NCBI GenBank assembly: GCA_910574865.1
Contig: CAJTDN010000007.1
Span: forward strand, 62,001 to 126,000
DNA: 64,000 nt
From: Lachnospiraceae bacterium
Lineage (GTDB): Bacteria > Bacillota > Clostridia > Lachnospirales > Lachnospiraceae
Reading direction: 5' to 3'
Shown here: one piece after another, positions 22,468-31,658 of the stretch
Layout of the letters: every line of letters begins with the position of its first letter
How positions within the stretch are numbered: position 1 is the first letter of the stretch
Notes under the pieces: model-generated
Told to the model about the DNA's origin: nothing
The model's database searches: none
Seen by the model: the letters and a program-made list of their open reading frames with translations, nothing else
Translations under genes and position numbers: made by a program

Positions 22468-23355
22468 GATTTTAAGGAAGAACGGGAACGAAAAGTCGCC
22501 GAAATCGAGGAAGCGCTGGCGCGGTTTCTACCGGAAAGGCGCGGCCTCCAGAAGACGGTTTTGGAGGCGATGGAATACAGCCTGATGGCGGGCGGGAAGC
22601 GTCTGCGCCCGTTATTCATGTTGGAGACGTACCGCATGTTTGGCGGGAGGGGCGAGGTGGTCTGGCCGTTTGCGGCCGCCTTGGAGATGATCCACACGTA
22701 TTCCCTGGTGCATGACGACCTTCCGGCGATGGATGACGATGAATACCGCCGTAAACGAAAAACGACACACGTGGTTTACGGCGAGGCGATGGGCATCCTG
22801 GCCGGGGACGCGCTTTTGAACTATGCTTTCGAGACTGCCGCCTCGGCTTTTGACATGGAAGAAGAGGACGCGCGCGTGGTCGGCCGGGCGATGCAGGTCC
22901 TGGCCGCCAAGGCGGGGGTGTTCGGCATGATCGGCGGGCAGGTCGTGGACGTGGAGTTGAGCGGGAAGGCGATGGACGAAGAAACGCTCGATTTCATTTA
23001 CCGGTTAAAGACGGGGGCTCTCATCGAGTGCGCCATGATGGTGGGGGCGGTGCTCGCCGGGGCTTCCGCGGAACAGGTTTCGGTGGTGGAATCGATTGCC
23101 GCCAAGGTGGGGATGGCTTTCCAGATCCAGGACGACATCCTGGACGTGACCGGCACCCCGGAAGTGCTCGGGAAGCCGACGCACAGCGACGAGAAAAATG
23201 AAAAGACCACCTACGTGGCGTACAAGGGTCTTGACGTGGCGCGTGGCGAAGTGGCGAGATTGTCCGGGGAAGCGGTGGAAATGTTGCGTGATTTGCATCC
23301 CGTGGACACGTTTTTGGAGGAACTTTTGCTGTCATTGATAAAGAGGGAAAAATAG
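22465..23355 (+). CDS. ispA: Polyprenyl (farnesyl/geranyl) diphosphate synthase
   Basis: A 296-residue trans-prenyltransferase that condenses isopentenyl diphosphate with allylic diphosphates. First aspartate-rich motif HDDLPAMDDD (about residue 83) and second QDDILD are both intact, with MAGGKRLRPLF and the YRLKTGAL segment. Position after xseB and before dxs matches ispA of Firmicutes; product chain length is not certain. The chosen ATG follows GGAGAGACAC; a second ATG four codons upstream is possible. Confidence 0.92.
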   Translation: MDFKEERERKVAEIEEALARFLPERRGLQKTVLEAMEYSLMAGGKRLRPLFMLETYRMFGGRGEVVWPFAAALEMIHTYSLVHDDLPAMDDDEYRRKRKTTHVVYGEAMGILAGDALLNYAFETAASAFDMEEEDARVVGRAMQVLAAKAGVFGMIGGQVVDVELSGKAMDEETLDFIYRLKTGALIECAMMVGAVLAGASAEQVSVVESIAAKVGMAFQIQDDILDVTGTPEVLGKPTHSDEKNEKTTYVAYKGLDVARGEVARLSGEAVEMLRDLHPVDTFLEELLLSLIKREK

Positions 23356-23357
23356 AA

Positions 23358-25304
23358 ATGCTTTTGGAGAAAATTCAGAAAGAGAATGACATTAAAAAAC
23401 TGAATCCGGAAGAATTGGGTTTGCTCGCGCAGGAAATCCGTGGGTTCCTTATCGAAAAAATCAGCGTGACGGGCGGCCACCTGGCATCCAACCTGGGCGT
23501 GGTCGAACTGACCATCGCGCTGCATCTGGCGTTCGAACTGCCGAAGGACAAGATTATCTGGGACGTGGGGCACCAGTCTTACACGCACAAGCTTCTGACC
23601 GGGCGTATGGCCGGTTTTGACAAGCTGCGCAAGTACGGGGGGATGAGCGGTTTTCCAAAACGCAAGGAAAGCGATTGCGACGCGTTTGACACGGGACACA
23701 GTTCGACCTCCATTTCGGCCGGGCTGGGATACGTGGCGGCGCGCGACATCCAGCAGCAGAAGTACAACGTGGTGTCCGTTATCGGTGACGGTTCCATGAC
23801 CGGCGGGATGGCTTACGAGGCGCTCAATAACGCGGCCCGCTTAAAGACCAATTTCATTATCGTGCTCAACGACAACAACATGTCCATCTCGGAAAATGTC
23901 GGCGGCATTTCCCATTATTTGAACGGACTGCGCACGGCGGACGCTTACACGGGTCTCAAGCAGGGCGTGGAGGAGACGTTGCGGAAAATTCCCGTGAAGG
24001 GCGACCGCATCGTGTACCAGCTGAAAAAGACGAAGAGCGGTATCAAGCAATTAATCGTGCCGGGAATGTTGTTCGAGGACATGGGGCTTACGTATTTAGG
24101 GCCGGTGGACGGGCATGACGTGAGAAAGCTTTACAAGACGTTTTGCGAGGCGAAGCGGCTGAAACGTGCGGTGCTCGTGCACGTGCTGACGAAGAAGGGG
24201 AGGGGCTATCCTCCGGCGGAGGAAAATCCCGCGCTTTTCCACGGCCCGGGGCCTTTCGAGGTGGATACGGGAAAGCTGAAAGCCGTTTCGGGAAAGGACA
24301 GCTACACGGATATCTTTTCCAAGGTCATCTGTGACATTGGGAAAAAGGACGAGAAAGTGGTGGCCATCACGGCGGCGATGGCGGACGGCACTGGACTTTC
24401 CCGCTTTGCCAGGTATTTTCCCAAACGGTTCTATGACGTGGGAATCGCGGAAGAGCACGCCATGACCTTCGCGGCGGGGCTGGCCGCGGGCGGGATGAAG
24501 CCGGTGCTGGCGTTGTATTCTTCGTTCCTGCAGAGGGCTTTTGACCAGACGCTGCACGATGTCTGCCTGCAGAATCTGCCGGTGAAGCTGATGGTGGACC
24601 GGGCCGGGCTCGTCGGCAGCGACGGGGAGACGCACCAGGGGATTTTTGACCTTTCCTTTTTGGCGATGGTTCCGGGCATGACTGTCCTTTCCCCGAAAAA
24701 CCGTTGGGAGATGGCGGACATGGTACGTTTTGCCGTGGAGCTGGAATGTCCGGTGGCACTGCGCTACCCGCGCGGGGAGGCGTACGAAGGCCTGCGGCAG
24801 TTCCGCGCGCCCGTCGAGTATGGCAAAAGCGAGATATTATACGAAGAGGAGGAAATCGCCATCCTTTTCGTGGGACACATGGCAAAAGTGGCCGAAGAGG
24901 TGCGGGGTGCGCTGAAGGAAGAAGGTTTTTCCTGCAGCCTGATAAACGCACGTTTCGTAAAACCACTGGACGCGGAAATGATAAAGGAACTGGCGGGGAG
25001 CCACCGGTTGCTGGTGACCATCGAAGAAAACGTCTGGACCGGCGGCTACGGGCAGCAGGTGCAGGCTTACGTGTCGGGGGAAGAATTGCCCGTTGACGTG
25101 CTCGGTATCGCCATACCGGACGAATATGTCGAGCACGGGGACGTGAATATCTTGCGGCGGGAGGTCGGCCTGGAGAAAGGGGCAATCGTCCGCCGGGTGA
25201 AGGAGCGGCTGTCGCCCGGCGCCTCAAGGGGGATAGGATACGGCCATAATCGTGGCCGGTGCCGTGAAGAAACGGGAATGAGAAAGGCTGAAGAAAGAAC
25301 ATGA
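23358..25304 (+). CDS. dxs: 1-deoxy-D-xylulose-5-phosphate synthase
   Basis: A 648-residue thiamine-diphosphate enzyme, first step of the MEP isoprenoid pathway (pyruvate plus glyceraldehyde 3-phosphate). The TPP motif region GDGSMTGGMAYEALNNA, the N-terminal GHLASNLGVVELTIALH, WDVGHQSYTHKLLTGR, and the central VGIAEEHAMTFAAGLAAGG are all present. The C-terminal 25 residues are poorly conserved and rich in Gly/Arg. Two bases separate it from ispA; its stop overlaps the tlyA start (ATGA). Together with ispA it makes this cluster partly an isoprenoid operon. Confidence 0.96.
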   Translation: MLLEKIQKENDIKKLNPEELGLLAQEIRGFLIEKISVTGGHLASNLGVVELTIALHLAFELPKDKIIWDVGHQSYTHKLLTGRMAGFDKLRKYGGMSGFPKRKESDCDAFDTGHSSTSISAGLGYVAARDIQQQKYNVVSVIGDGSMTGGMAYEALNNAARLKTNFIIVLNDNNMSISENVGGISHYLNGLRTADAYTGLKQGVEETLRKIPVKGDRIVYQLKKTKSGIKQLIVPGMLFEDMGLTYLGPVDGHDVRKLYKTFCEAKRLKRAVLVHVLTKKGRGYPPAEENPALFHGPGPFEVDTGKLKAVSGKDSYTDIFSKVICDIGKKDEKVVAITAAMADGTGLSRFARYFPKRFYDVGIAEEHAMTFAAGLAAGGMKPVLALYSSFLQRAFDQTLHDVCLQNLPVKLMVDRAGLVGSDGETHQGIFDLSFLAMVPGMTVLSPKNRWEMADMVRFAVELECPVALRYPRGEAYEGLRQFRAPVEYGKSEILYEEEEIAILFVGHMAKVAEEVRGALKEEGFSCSLINARFVKPLDAEMIKELAGSHRLLVTIEENVWTGGYGQQVQAYVSGEELPVDVLGIAIPDEYVEHGDVNILRREVGLEKGAIVRRVKERLSPGASRGIGYGHNRGRCREETGMRKAEERT

Positions 25305-26116
25305 AAGAGCGATTGGACATCTTGCTGGTGAAGCGAAACCTCGCTTCCTCCCGGGAAAAGGCGAAAGCCGTCATCATGGCGGGCGACGTGTACGTGGACG
25401 GCGAGCGGGAGGACAAGGCGGGAACGCCGGTTTCGGAGACCGCGCGGATCGAGGTGCGGGGGAACGCGCTTCCCTATGTGAGCAGGGGCGGATTGAAACT
25501 GGAAAAGGCGTTGGCCGTCTTTGACGTGAGCGTGGAGGGGAAGGTATGCACGGATGTCGGTTCTTCCACCGGCGGGTTTACGGACTGCATGTTGCAAAAC
25601 GGGGCGCGGAAAGTCTTCGCCATCGACGTGGGGCGCGGGCAGCTCGACTGGAAGCTAAGGCAGGATCCGCGGGTCGTCTGCATGGAAAAGACCAACATCC
25701 GTTACGTGAAGCCGGAGGACATTGGGGAGCCGATTGACTTTTCCTCGATTGACGTTTCCTTTATTTCACTGACCAAGGTGCTGGGGCCGATAAGGGACTA
25801 TTTGAAAAAGGACGGGGAAATCGTGGCCCTGGTCAAGCCCCAGTTTGAGGCCGGCAGGGAGAAAGTGGGAAAAAAGGGCGTGGTCAGGGAGCAAAAGACG
25901 CATCGCGAAGTGATTCACAAGGTGGTCGGCCATGCTTGTTCCATCGGGTTTGAAATCAAGGAAATCGATTATTCCCCCATCAAGGGACCGGAGGGGAACA
26001 TCGAGTACCTGCTGCACATGAAAAAAGGCGCGGCAAAGGCGGCAGGGGCCGCCGGCCCGGGGACGGACATTGACTTGGACGCGGTGGTGGATTTGGCATT
26101 CGGGGCACTGGCGTGA
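25301..26116 (+). CDS. tlyA: TlyA family rRNA 2'-O-methyltransferase (hemolysin A family)
   Basis: A 271-residue protein with an N-terminal S4 RNA-binding domain (about 1-62, MKERLDILLVKRNLASSREK) and an FtsJ-like methyltransferase domain (SAM motif DVGSSTGGFTDCML about 83-96; KPQFEAGREKVGKKGVVRE). TlyA of mycobacteria methylates cytidines in 16S and 23S rRNA. An Ala/Gly-rich insert (about 243-257) precedes the last helix. Coupled to dxs by a four-base overlap, the usual Firmicute order. Confidence 0.92.
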   Translation: MKERLDILLVKRNLASSREKAKAVIMAGDVYVDGEREDKAGTPVSETARIEVRGNALPYVSRGGLKLEKALAVFDVSVEGKVCTDVGSSTGGFTDCMLQNGARKVFAIDVGRGQLDWKLRQDPRVVCMEKTNIRYVKPEDIGEPIDFSSIDVSFISLTKVLGPIRDYLKKDGEIVALVKPQFEAGREKVGKKGVVREQKTHREVIHKVVGHACSIGFEIKEIDYSPIKGPEGNIEYLLHMKKGAAKAAGAAGPGTDIDLDAVVDLAFGALA

Positions 26117-26209
26117 CATGCCGGCATGAAAACCGCATCGGGTGCTTGCCGCGCAGGCAGAAAAGGACACGTCGGCACGATGGAAGGAAAGTGGTCGGGG
26201 GCGATTACG

Positions 26210-27043
26210 ATGGATAAATTTTATTTGATCACGAATCCGTTGAAGGACAAAAACAACGAGGTGACAGAAGAAATCAGGCACTATATCGAGCAGAACGGGA
26301 AGATTTGCCACTTGTCGAAGAAGGACGGGGAGGGCTACATTTTGCCGGGGAGCGTTCCCGGGGACGCCCAATGCGCGATTGTCGTCGGCGGGGACGGGAC
26401 GTTGATCCGGGCGGCGCGGGAACTGTCGGGTACGGCCCTGCCGATTCTCGGGGTCAACATGGGGACGCTCGGGTACTTGGCAGAGGTAGAGCGTTCCAAC
26501 GTGAGGGGGGCACTGGACCGCCTTTTTCGCGACGACGTGGACGTCGAGGAACGGATGATGCTTAAGGGACGCGTTGGAGTGACGTTTTCGCACACGGCGT
26601 TAAACGACATCGTCGTGAGCCGGGAGGGGGGATTGCGCCTGGTCCATTTCCACGTGTACGTAAATGGTGTCCTTTTAAACAGTTACCAGGCCGATGGGAT
26701 TATCATTTCCACCCCGACGGGCACGACGGGGTACAATTTGTCAGCCGGCGGGCCGATCGTGGAGCCGACGGCGAGCATGTTTGTCATCACTCCGATTTGT
26801 TCCCATTCACTCAACGCCAGCAGCGTCGTTCTGTCGGGCGAGGACCTCATCGAGGTGGAAATCGGGGAAGGGCGTTACGGGGGCGTCGAGCATGCCTGCG
26901 TCACGTTTGACGGGGCGAGGACCGTGTCCGTGACGACGGGAAACCGGGTGTTGGTCGCGAAGGCCGCGGACACGACCCGTCTTTTGAAGTTGGGAAAAGA
27001 AAGCTTCATGAAAACCATGAGGGAAAAGATGAAAGGAAATTAA
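26210..27043 (+). CDS. nadK: NAD kinase
   Basis: A 277-residue kinase making NADP from NAD and ATP. The diagnostic GGDGTLIRAARE motif (about 62-73), NMGTLGYLAEVE, the TALNDIVVSR segment and DGIIISTPTGTTGYNLSAGGP are all intact. The start MDKFYLITNP matches relatives, but the ribosome site (GGGGGCG) is weak and an ATG 10 codons upstream cannot be excluded. About 90 bases separate it from tlyA; four bases from argR. Confidence 0.94.
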   Translation: MDKFYLITNPLKDKNNEVTEEIRHYIEQNGKICHLSKKDGEGYILPGSVPGDAQCAIVVGGDGTLIRAARELSGTALPILGVNMGTLGYLAEVERSNVRGALDRLFRDDVDVEERMMLKGRVGVTFSHTALNDIVVSREGGLRLVHFHVYVNGVLLNSYQADGIIISTPTGTTGYNLSAGGPIVEPTASMFVITPICSHSLNASSVVLSGEDLIEVEIGEGRYGGVEHACVTFDGARTVSVTTGNRVLVAKAADTTRLLKLGKESFMKTMREKMKGN

Positions 27044-27047
27044 AGCG

Positions 27048-27512
27048 ATGAAGGTCAGCCGCCACGCGAAAATCATAGAATTAATCAGCCAGTACGACAT
27101 TGAAACGCAGGAGGAGCTGGCACGGCGTCTTAATGATGCCGGATTCAAGGTCACGCAGGCCACGGTGTCGCGGGATATCCGGGACATGAAGCTGATGAAG
27201 GTGCCAATCGACGCGAAAAGGCAGAAATATGCCTTCCAGAAAACGGTGGAGGAAGAAATCGGCGAGAAGTACATCCGCGTCTTGCGTGACGGCTACGTCT
27301 CGATGGACATGGCCCAGAACATCCTTGTCATCAAGACCGTGTCCGGCATGGCGATGGCCGTGGCGGCGGCCCTTGACGCGATGAGGTGGCGGGAGGTGGT
27401 CGGCTGCATTGCCGGGGACGATACGATCATGTGCGCGGTGAGGAGCGTCGAGGAGACGGTCGCGGTCATGGGCAAGATCCGCAAGATCATTTCGCGCAAA
27501 GACGAAAGATGA
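27048..27512 (+). CDS. argR: Arginine repressor ArgR
   Basis: A 154-residue ArgR/AhrC. The N-terminal winged helix-turn-helix is SRHAKIIELISQYDIETQEELARRL with VTQATVSRDIRDMKL; the C-terminal domain has GCIAGDDTIMCAVRS, whose GDDT binds arginine in the hexamer core. It represses arginine biosynthesis and activates catabolism in relatives. Location between nadK and recN is the conserved clostridial and Bacillus arrangement. Confidence 0.95.
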   Translation: MKVSRHAKIIELISQYDIETQEELARRLNDAGFKVTQATVSRDIRDMKLMKVPIDAKRQKYAFQKTVEEEIGEKYIRVLRDGYVSMDMAQNILVIKTVSGMAMAVAAALDAMRWREVVGCIAGDDTIMCAVRSVEETVAVMGKIRKIISRKDER

Positions 27513-27536
27513 CGGCAGGAAAGGACGGAAGGATTT

Positions 27537-29204
27537 ATGTTAGAATACTTGCATGTGAAAAATCTGGCGTTGATTGACGAGGCGGAAGTGGAGTTTAAGC
27601 CGGGGCTCAACATCCTGACCGGCGAGACCGGCGCGGGAAAGTCCATCCTGCTCGGTTCTGTCGGCCTGGCGTTGGGCGGAAAGTATAACGCGGGCATGTT
27701 GCGCACCGGGGCCGCGTCGGGATTTGTCGAGCTGACGTTCACCGTGGAGGACGGGGAAATCGAAAAACGCCTGGCTGAAATGGACATTTTCGTGGAGGAC
27801 GGGCGGATTGTCCTTAGCAGGAAGCTGATGGAGGGGCGCAGTGTCAGCAAGATTAACGGGGAGAGCGTCTCGAAAGGAACCTTGAAGGACGTGGCGAGCC
27901 TTCTGATTGACATTTACGGGCAGAACGAGCACCAGACGTTACTGCACAAGAAAAACCACCTGGCGTTTTTGGACTTGTATGCGGGGGGGAAGATTGAAAA
28001 GTTAAAGAGGGACACGGCCAAGTTCTACCATGAACATGCGAAACTGAAGCAGCAGCTTGAGGAAGGCTCCATGGACGAGCGGGAACGGTTGAAGGAGATT
28101 TCTTTGGTGGAATTTGAAATTGAGGAGATTGAGCAGGCGAACCTTTTGACGGACGAGGACGATGAGTTGGAGCAGCTTTATCGAAGGATGTCGGAGGGGA
28201 AGAACCTTTCCGAGAGTGTCGAGCAGGCCCACCGCTACACGAGCGAGGATCCGTCCGGCAACGCGAGCGAGTGCCTGAGCCGGGCCATCCGTGCGCTGGC
28301 GGACGTCGTGGACGTCGACCAGGAGGGGGCGGCGTTGTACGAGCGGCTGGTGGAAGTGGACGGCTTGTTAAACGACTTCAACCGGGAACTCGCGCGGTAC
28401 GGGAAGAGCCTCGAATTTTCCGAAGAGGAGTTTTACGAGACGGAAGGCAGGCTCAACGAAATTAACCGTTTGAAGGCAAAATATGGAAATACTGTCAATG
28501 ATATCCTGGCATATTGTGAGGAGAAAAGACAAAGACTATCAAGACTGAAAGATTACGAAAATTATATTGAAGAATTAAAGGAAAAATTGGAAACGTCGGC
28601 CGCCATGTATGAAAAGTGCGCCCTTTCTTTAAGGAAGAAACGCAAGGAAACGGCCAAGGCTTTCGTGGAAGAGATTCGAAAAGGGCTCGTTGACTTGAAT
28701 TTCCTTGACGTGCGTTTCGAGATGCGTTTTTCGGACACGCGGAAATATACGGCGAACGGCATGGACGAGGCGGAGTTTTATATTTCGACGAATCCGGGTG
28801 AGAACGTGCGGCCAATGGGAACGGCGGTATCCGGCGGCGAGTTGTCGCGCATCATGCTGGCGGTGAAGACCGTCCTGGCCGACAAGGAGGACACGCCGAC
28901 TTTGATATTTGATGAAATCGATACCGGAATCAGCGGCATCACGGCCGGCAAGGTGGCGGAGGCGATGCACTTGATCGGAAAGTCCAGGCAGGTGCTCTGC
29001 ATCACCCACCTGGCGCAAATCGCGGCGTTGGCGGACGCGCACTTCCTAATTGAGAAGGCGGCCAGGAAAAACGTGACGAAAACCGAGATTAAAATTTTGT
29101 CGGAGGAAGATTCCGTGCGGGAATTGGCACGGCTGCTTGGTGGCGCAAACGTGACGGAAAGCATCCTTGCGGGCGCGCGGGAGATGAAGGAGCGGACGCG
29201 ATGA
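27537..29204 (+). CDS. recN: DNA repair protein RecN
   Basis: A 555-residue SMC-like ATPase acting early in double-strand break repair. Walker A GETGAGKSI (about 31-39), long coiled coils (about 160-380), and near the C-terminus the signature VSGGELSRIMLAVK and Walker B TLIFDEIDTGISG, followed by CITHLAQIAALAD. The frame starts with MLEYLHVKNLALI behind GGAAGGATTT. Length is family-typical. A short stretch near 28495-28600 is more AT-rich than its surroundings but stays in frame. Confidence 0.96.
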   Translation: MLEYLHVKNLALIDEAEVEFKPGLNILTGETGAGKSILLGSVGLALGGKYNAGMLRTGAASGFVELTFTVEDGEIEKRLAEMDIFVEDGRIVLSRKLMEGRSVSKINGESVSKGTLKDVASLLIDIYGQNEHQTLLHKKNHLAFLDLYAGGKIEKLKRDTAKFYHEHAKLKQQLEEGSMDERERLKEISLVEFEIEEIEQANLLTDEDDELEQLYRRMSEGKNLSESVEQAHRYTSEDPSGNASECLSRAIRALADVVDVDQEGAALYERLVEVDGLLNDFNRELARYGKSLEFSEEEFYETEGRLNEINRLKAKYGNTVNDILAYCEEKRQRLSRLKDYENYIEELKEKLETSAAMYEKCALSLRKKRKETAKAFVEEIRKGLVDLNFLDVRFEMRFSDTRKYTANGMDEAEFYISTNPGENVRPMGTAVSGGELSRIMLAVKTVLADKEDTPTLIFDEIDTGISGITAGKVAEAMHLIGKSRQVLCITHLAQIAALADAHFLIEKAARKNVTKTEIKILSEEDSVRELARLLGGANVTESILAGAREMKERTR

Positions 29205-29375
29205 CCTTTGAGCCGTGCGGGAGAAAGGGCGGCGTCCGTGTATGCGCGGCTTGTTACAAGAATTGGCAGAGTGTGAAACGAAATACCAGTGTGGCATTCT
29301 GAAAGTTCCACATACTATAAGAGAACCCTTAAGAGGAAGACACAAAAGTAAAAAAGAAAGGGCGTGGCTTATAGT

Positions 29376-30449
29376 ATGAACAGAAGAAAAAGGAAATGGA
29401 AGAAACCACTTTTCGGCCTGCTTCTCTTATTTGCCTGCTGCATGTATGGACCCGTCGGGTGGACGGCGGCGGACGTCCTGCCCGAGGAGACTTCCGGGGC
29501 GGTGGAAATGGGAGAGGACACCGTCCTGGTCGGTGGAATGCCGGTCGGGATTTATATGGAGACGGAGGGCGTCCTCGTGCTTGACACGCAGGGCGTGAAG
29601 GGCATGGACGGGCAGGAGCGCGAACCGGCCCATAACCTGGTCAAGGCCGGTGACTATATCGTTCGTGTCAATGACACGCAGATTTCGGACAAGAAGGAAT
29701 TGATCCAGACGCTGGGCAGACTGGAAAAGAAGGAAGTCGTCCTGAACGTCAAAAGGGACCAGGAGGAAATCAGCGTGAAGCTTGACGCGGTGGAGTGCGA
29801 ACCCGGGGAATTCAAGCTTGGAATCTGGGTGAAGGATAACATACAAGGATTAGGAACCATTACATTTCTTAATCAAAATGGCGTGTTTGGCGCGCTGGGG
29901 CATGGTATCCACGACACGGACACGGGCGTGTTGCTTAATTTGAGCGAAGGGAGGGTGTACAAGACCAGCATCCGTTCCGTGGTCAAGGGCATGGACGGCG
30001 TTCCTGGCAGCATGGAGGGGCTAATCGTGTATAACCGCTACAACAGGCTGGGTTCCATATGGAAAAACACGGAAAAAGGAATTTACGGGACGATTGACGA
30101 CGTGCAGTCCCTCTTTGAGGAGCGGATGGCGGTGCAGGTCGCCTCGAGGGAGGAAGTGCAGGCAGGCCCCGCAACGATTCGTTGCTACGTGCAGGACAAG
30201 GTACAGGAATACGAGATACGGATTCTGGAAATCAACGAGTCGGCGTATGACACGAACAAGGGAATGGTCATCGAGGTGACCGACGAACGCCTCCTTCGGG
30301 AGACGGGGGGAATCGTGCAGGGGATGAGCGGGTCGCCGATTTTACAGAACGGCAAGCTGGTGGGGGCCGTCACGCACGTTTTTGTCAACGACCCGACAAA
30401 AGGATACGGCATTTTTGCGGACGTTATGCTAAGGGAGACGGTAGAATGA
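29376..30449 (+). CDS. spoIVB: SpoIVB peptidase
   Basis: A 357-residue sporulation serine protease (family S55) secreted by the forespore to trigger SpoIVFB-dependent pro-sigma-K processing. N-terminal membrane anchor (about 12-28), a PDZ domain (about 60-130, LVKAGDYIVRVNDTQISDKK), then the protease: His in GALGHGIHD and Ser in VQGMSGSPILQNG. Chosen start is the ATG; a GTG four codons upstream is nearer a poor GAAAGGG site. A CATACTA sequence (29311) resembles a forespore sigma -10 but has no convincing -35. Next to spo0A as in Bacillus. Confidence 0.94.
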   Translation: MNRRKRKWKKPLFGLLLLFACCMYGPVGWTAADVLPEETSGAVEMGEDTVLVGGMPVGIYMETEGVLVLDTQGVKGMDGQEREPAHNLVKAGDYIVRVNDTQISDKKELIQTLGRLEKKEVVLNVKRDQEEISVKLDAVECEPGEFKLGIWVKDNIQGLGTITFLNQNGVFGALGHGIHDTDTGVLLNLSEGRVYKTSIRSVVKGMDGVPGSMEGLIVYNRYNRLGSIWKNTEKGIYGTIDDVQSLFEERMAVQVASREEVQAGPATIRCYVQDKVQEYEIRILEINESAYDTNKGMVIEVTDERLLRETGGIVQGMSGSPILQNGKLVGAVTHVFVNDPTKGYGIFADVMLRETVE

Positions 30450-30518
30450 CAAAATCGTTTTACAAGATGGGAGTTGTTACGACAAAAAACGTCAAAAAAT
30501 TGATGGAAAATTCATCAA

Positions 30519-30586
30519 ATCGACATGGCTTGTCGAAATCCATCATAGGAATGTGCTTGATTATCGAAAAGGGACGGGCGTATAAT
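30519..30586 (+). promoter_or_regulatory. spo0A promoter with two Spo0A boxes
   Basis: TTGATT, 18 bases, perfect TATAAT (30557-30586). Just upstream, an inverted pair of 0A-box cores: ATCGACA (30519-30525, one mismatch) and TGTCGAA (30531-30537, exact). This fits autoregulation by Spo0A~P. AGGAATG at 30548 overlaps a weak sigma-H-like -35. Confidence 0.65.
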
Positions 30587-30634
30587 GGAGCAGGTGGCTT
30601 TCTTAGTGTAAGGGATTCATGAGGAGGAAGCTTT

Positions 30635-31516
30635 ATGGAACCTTTGAACGTGGCCATTGCTGATGATAACGTCCGTATGCTTAATTTGATGGAAAGCATC
30701 ATCAACACGGATGAAGATTTAAACGTGGTAGGAAAAGCGACGGATGGTGAGGAAATGTGCCAGATCATTAAAGAGACGGAACCGGATGTCGTCCTGATGG
30801 ACTTGATCATGCCAAAGATGGACGGCATCACGGTCATGGAAAACGTCGGGCATGACCCAAAGATGAAAAAGCAGCCTTGCTTTATCATCATATCGGCAGT
30901 TGGACAAGAAAGGATTACAGAAGACGCCTTCAACAAAGGGGCAAATTACTATATCTTAAAGCCGTTTAACAATGACATGTTGCTAAAACGAATCAAGACG
31001 GCCAAGGAGATGTACAAAAGCCACGAAGAACCAAGGGATGAAATCATAGAGCGGCCAAGGAAGAGTGAAAGGGTAGAAAAAGTAACGGCAAAGGAGATAA
31101 AAGAGAGGGAAAAGGAAGCACAAGACGTTGCGGATCCGGGTGCGCTGGAGCGGGATTTGGAAAACAGGGTGACGGACATGCTGCATGAAATCGGCATTCC
31201 GGCGCACATCAAGGGTTACCATTACTTGAGGGACGCAATCATGATGGCGGTCGAGGACATGGACATATTGAACGCCATCACGAAAATCCTCTATCCAACG
31301 GTTGCCAAGAAGTACCAGACGACTTCAAGCAGGGTCGAGCGGGCGATACGCCACGCGATCGAAGTGGCCTGGAGCCGGGGAAAATTGGACACGCTGGACG
31401 AGTTGTTCGGATATACGGTCAGCAACGGCAAGGGCAAGCCTACGAATTCAGAATTCATAGCCTTGATTGCCGATACGATACAGTTAGAATACAAGCATAG
31501 GGAAAACCACAGATAA
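30635..31516 (+). CDS. spo0A: Sporulation master regulator Spo0A
   Basis: A 293-residue response regulator controlling entry into sporulation. Receiver domain (about 1-125): acidic pair Asp10/Asp11, phosphoacceptor Asp56 in [13 protein letters not shown], Lys in ILKPFN. A Lys/Glu-rich linker (about 130-175) leads to the Spo0A DNA-binding domain with the recognition region [17 protein letters not shown], nearly invariant in the family, and [22 protein letters not shown] precedes the ATG. Phosphorelay genes are not in the window. Confidence 0.97.
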   Translation: MEPLNVAIADDNVRMLNLMESIINTDEDLNVVGKATDGEEMCQIIKETEPDVVLMDLIMPKMDGITVMENVGHDPKMKKQPCFIIISAVGQERITEDAFNKGANYYILKPFNNDMLLKRIKTAKEMYKSHEEPRDEIIERPRKSERVEKVTAKEIKEREKEAQDVADPGALERDLENRVTDMLHEIGIPAHIKGYHYLRDAIMMAVEDMDILNAITKILYPTVAKKYQTTSSRVERAIRHAIEVAWSRGKLDTLDELFGYTVSNGKGKPTNSEFIALIADTIQLEYKHRENHR

Positions 31517-31590
31517 AAGAACTTTCTGCGACGAGATGGGGAGGATTTCTATTATTTGAGATAGGAATAACGCAGATAGTTCTTTTCTTT
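31515..31590 (+). terminator. Terminator after spo0A
   Basis: AAAAGAACTTTCTGCG pairs with CGCAGATAGTTCTTTT (one mismatch) across a 40-base loop, followed by CTTT. The left arm starts at the spo0A stop codon. Confidence 0.65.
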
Positions 31591-31658
31591 CTGCCTAAAA
31601 TGAGTTATAATATACGCACATCCACTAAAAAACAAAAAGAAAAAATCGGAGGTTGGTT

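Noticed and set aside
28495-28600. AT-rich patch in recN as a foreign insertion
   Set aside because: It stays in frame and in the coiled-coil region, where Lys/Glu/Ile-rich codons lower GC naturally.
29280-29317. Sigma-G/F promoter of spoIVB
   Set aside because: CATACTA fits a forespore -10, but no acceptable -35 lies 17-18 bases upstream, so it is not listed as a feature.
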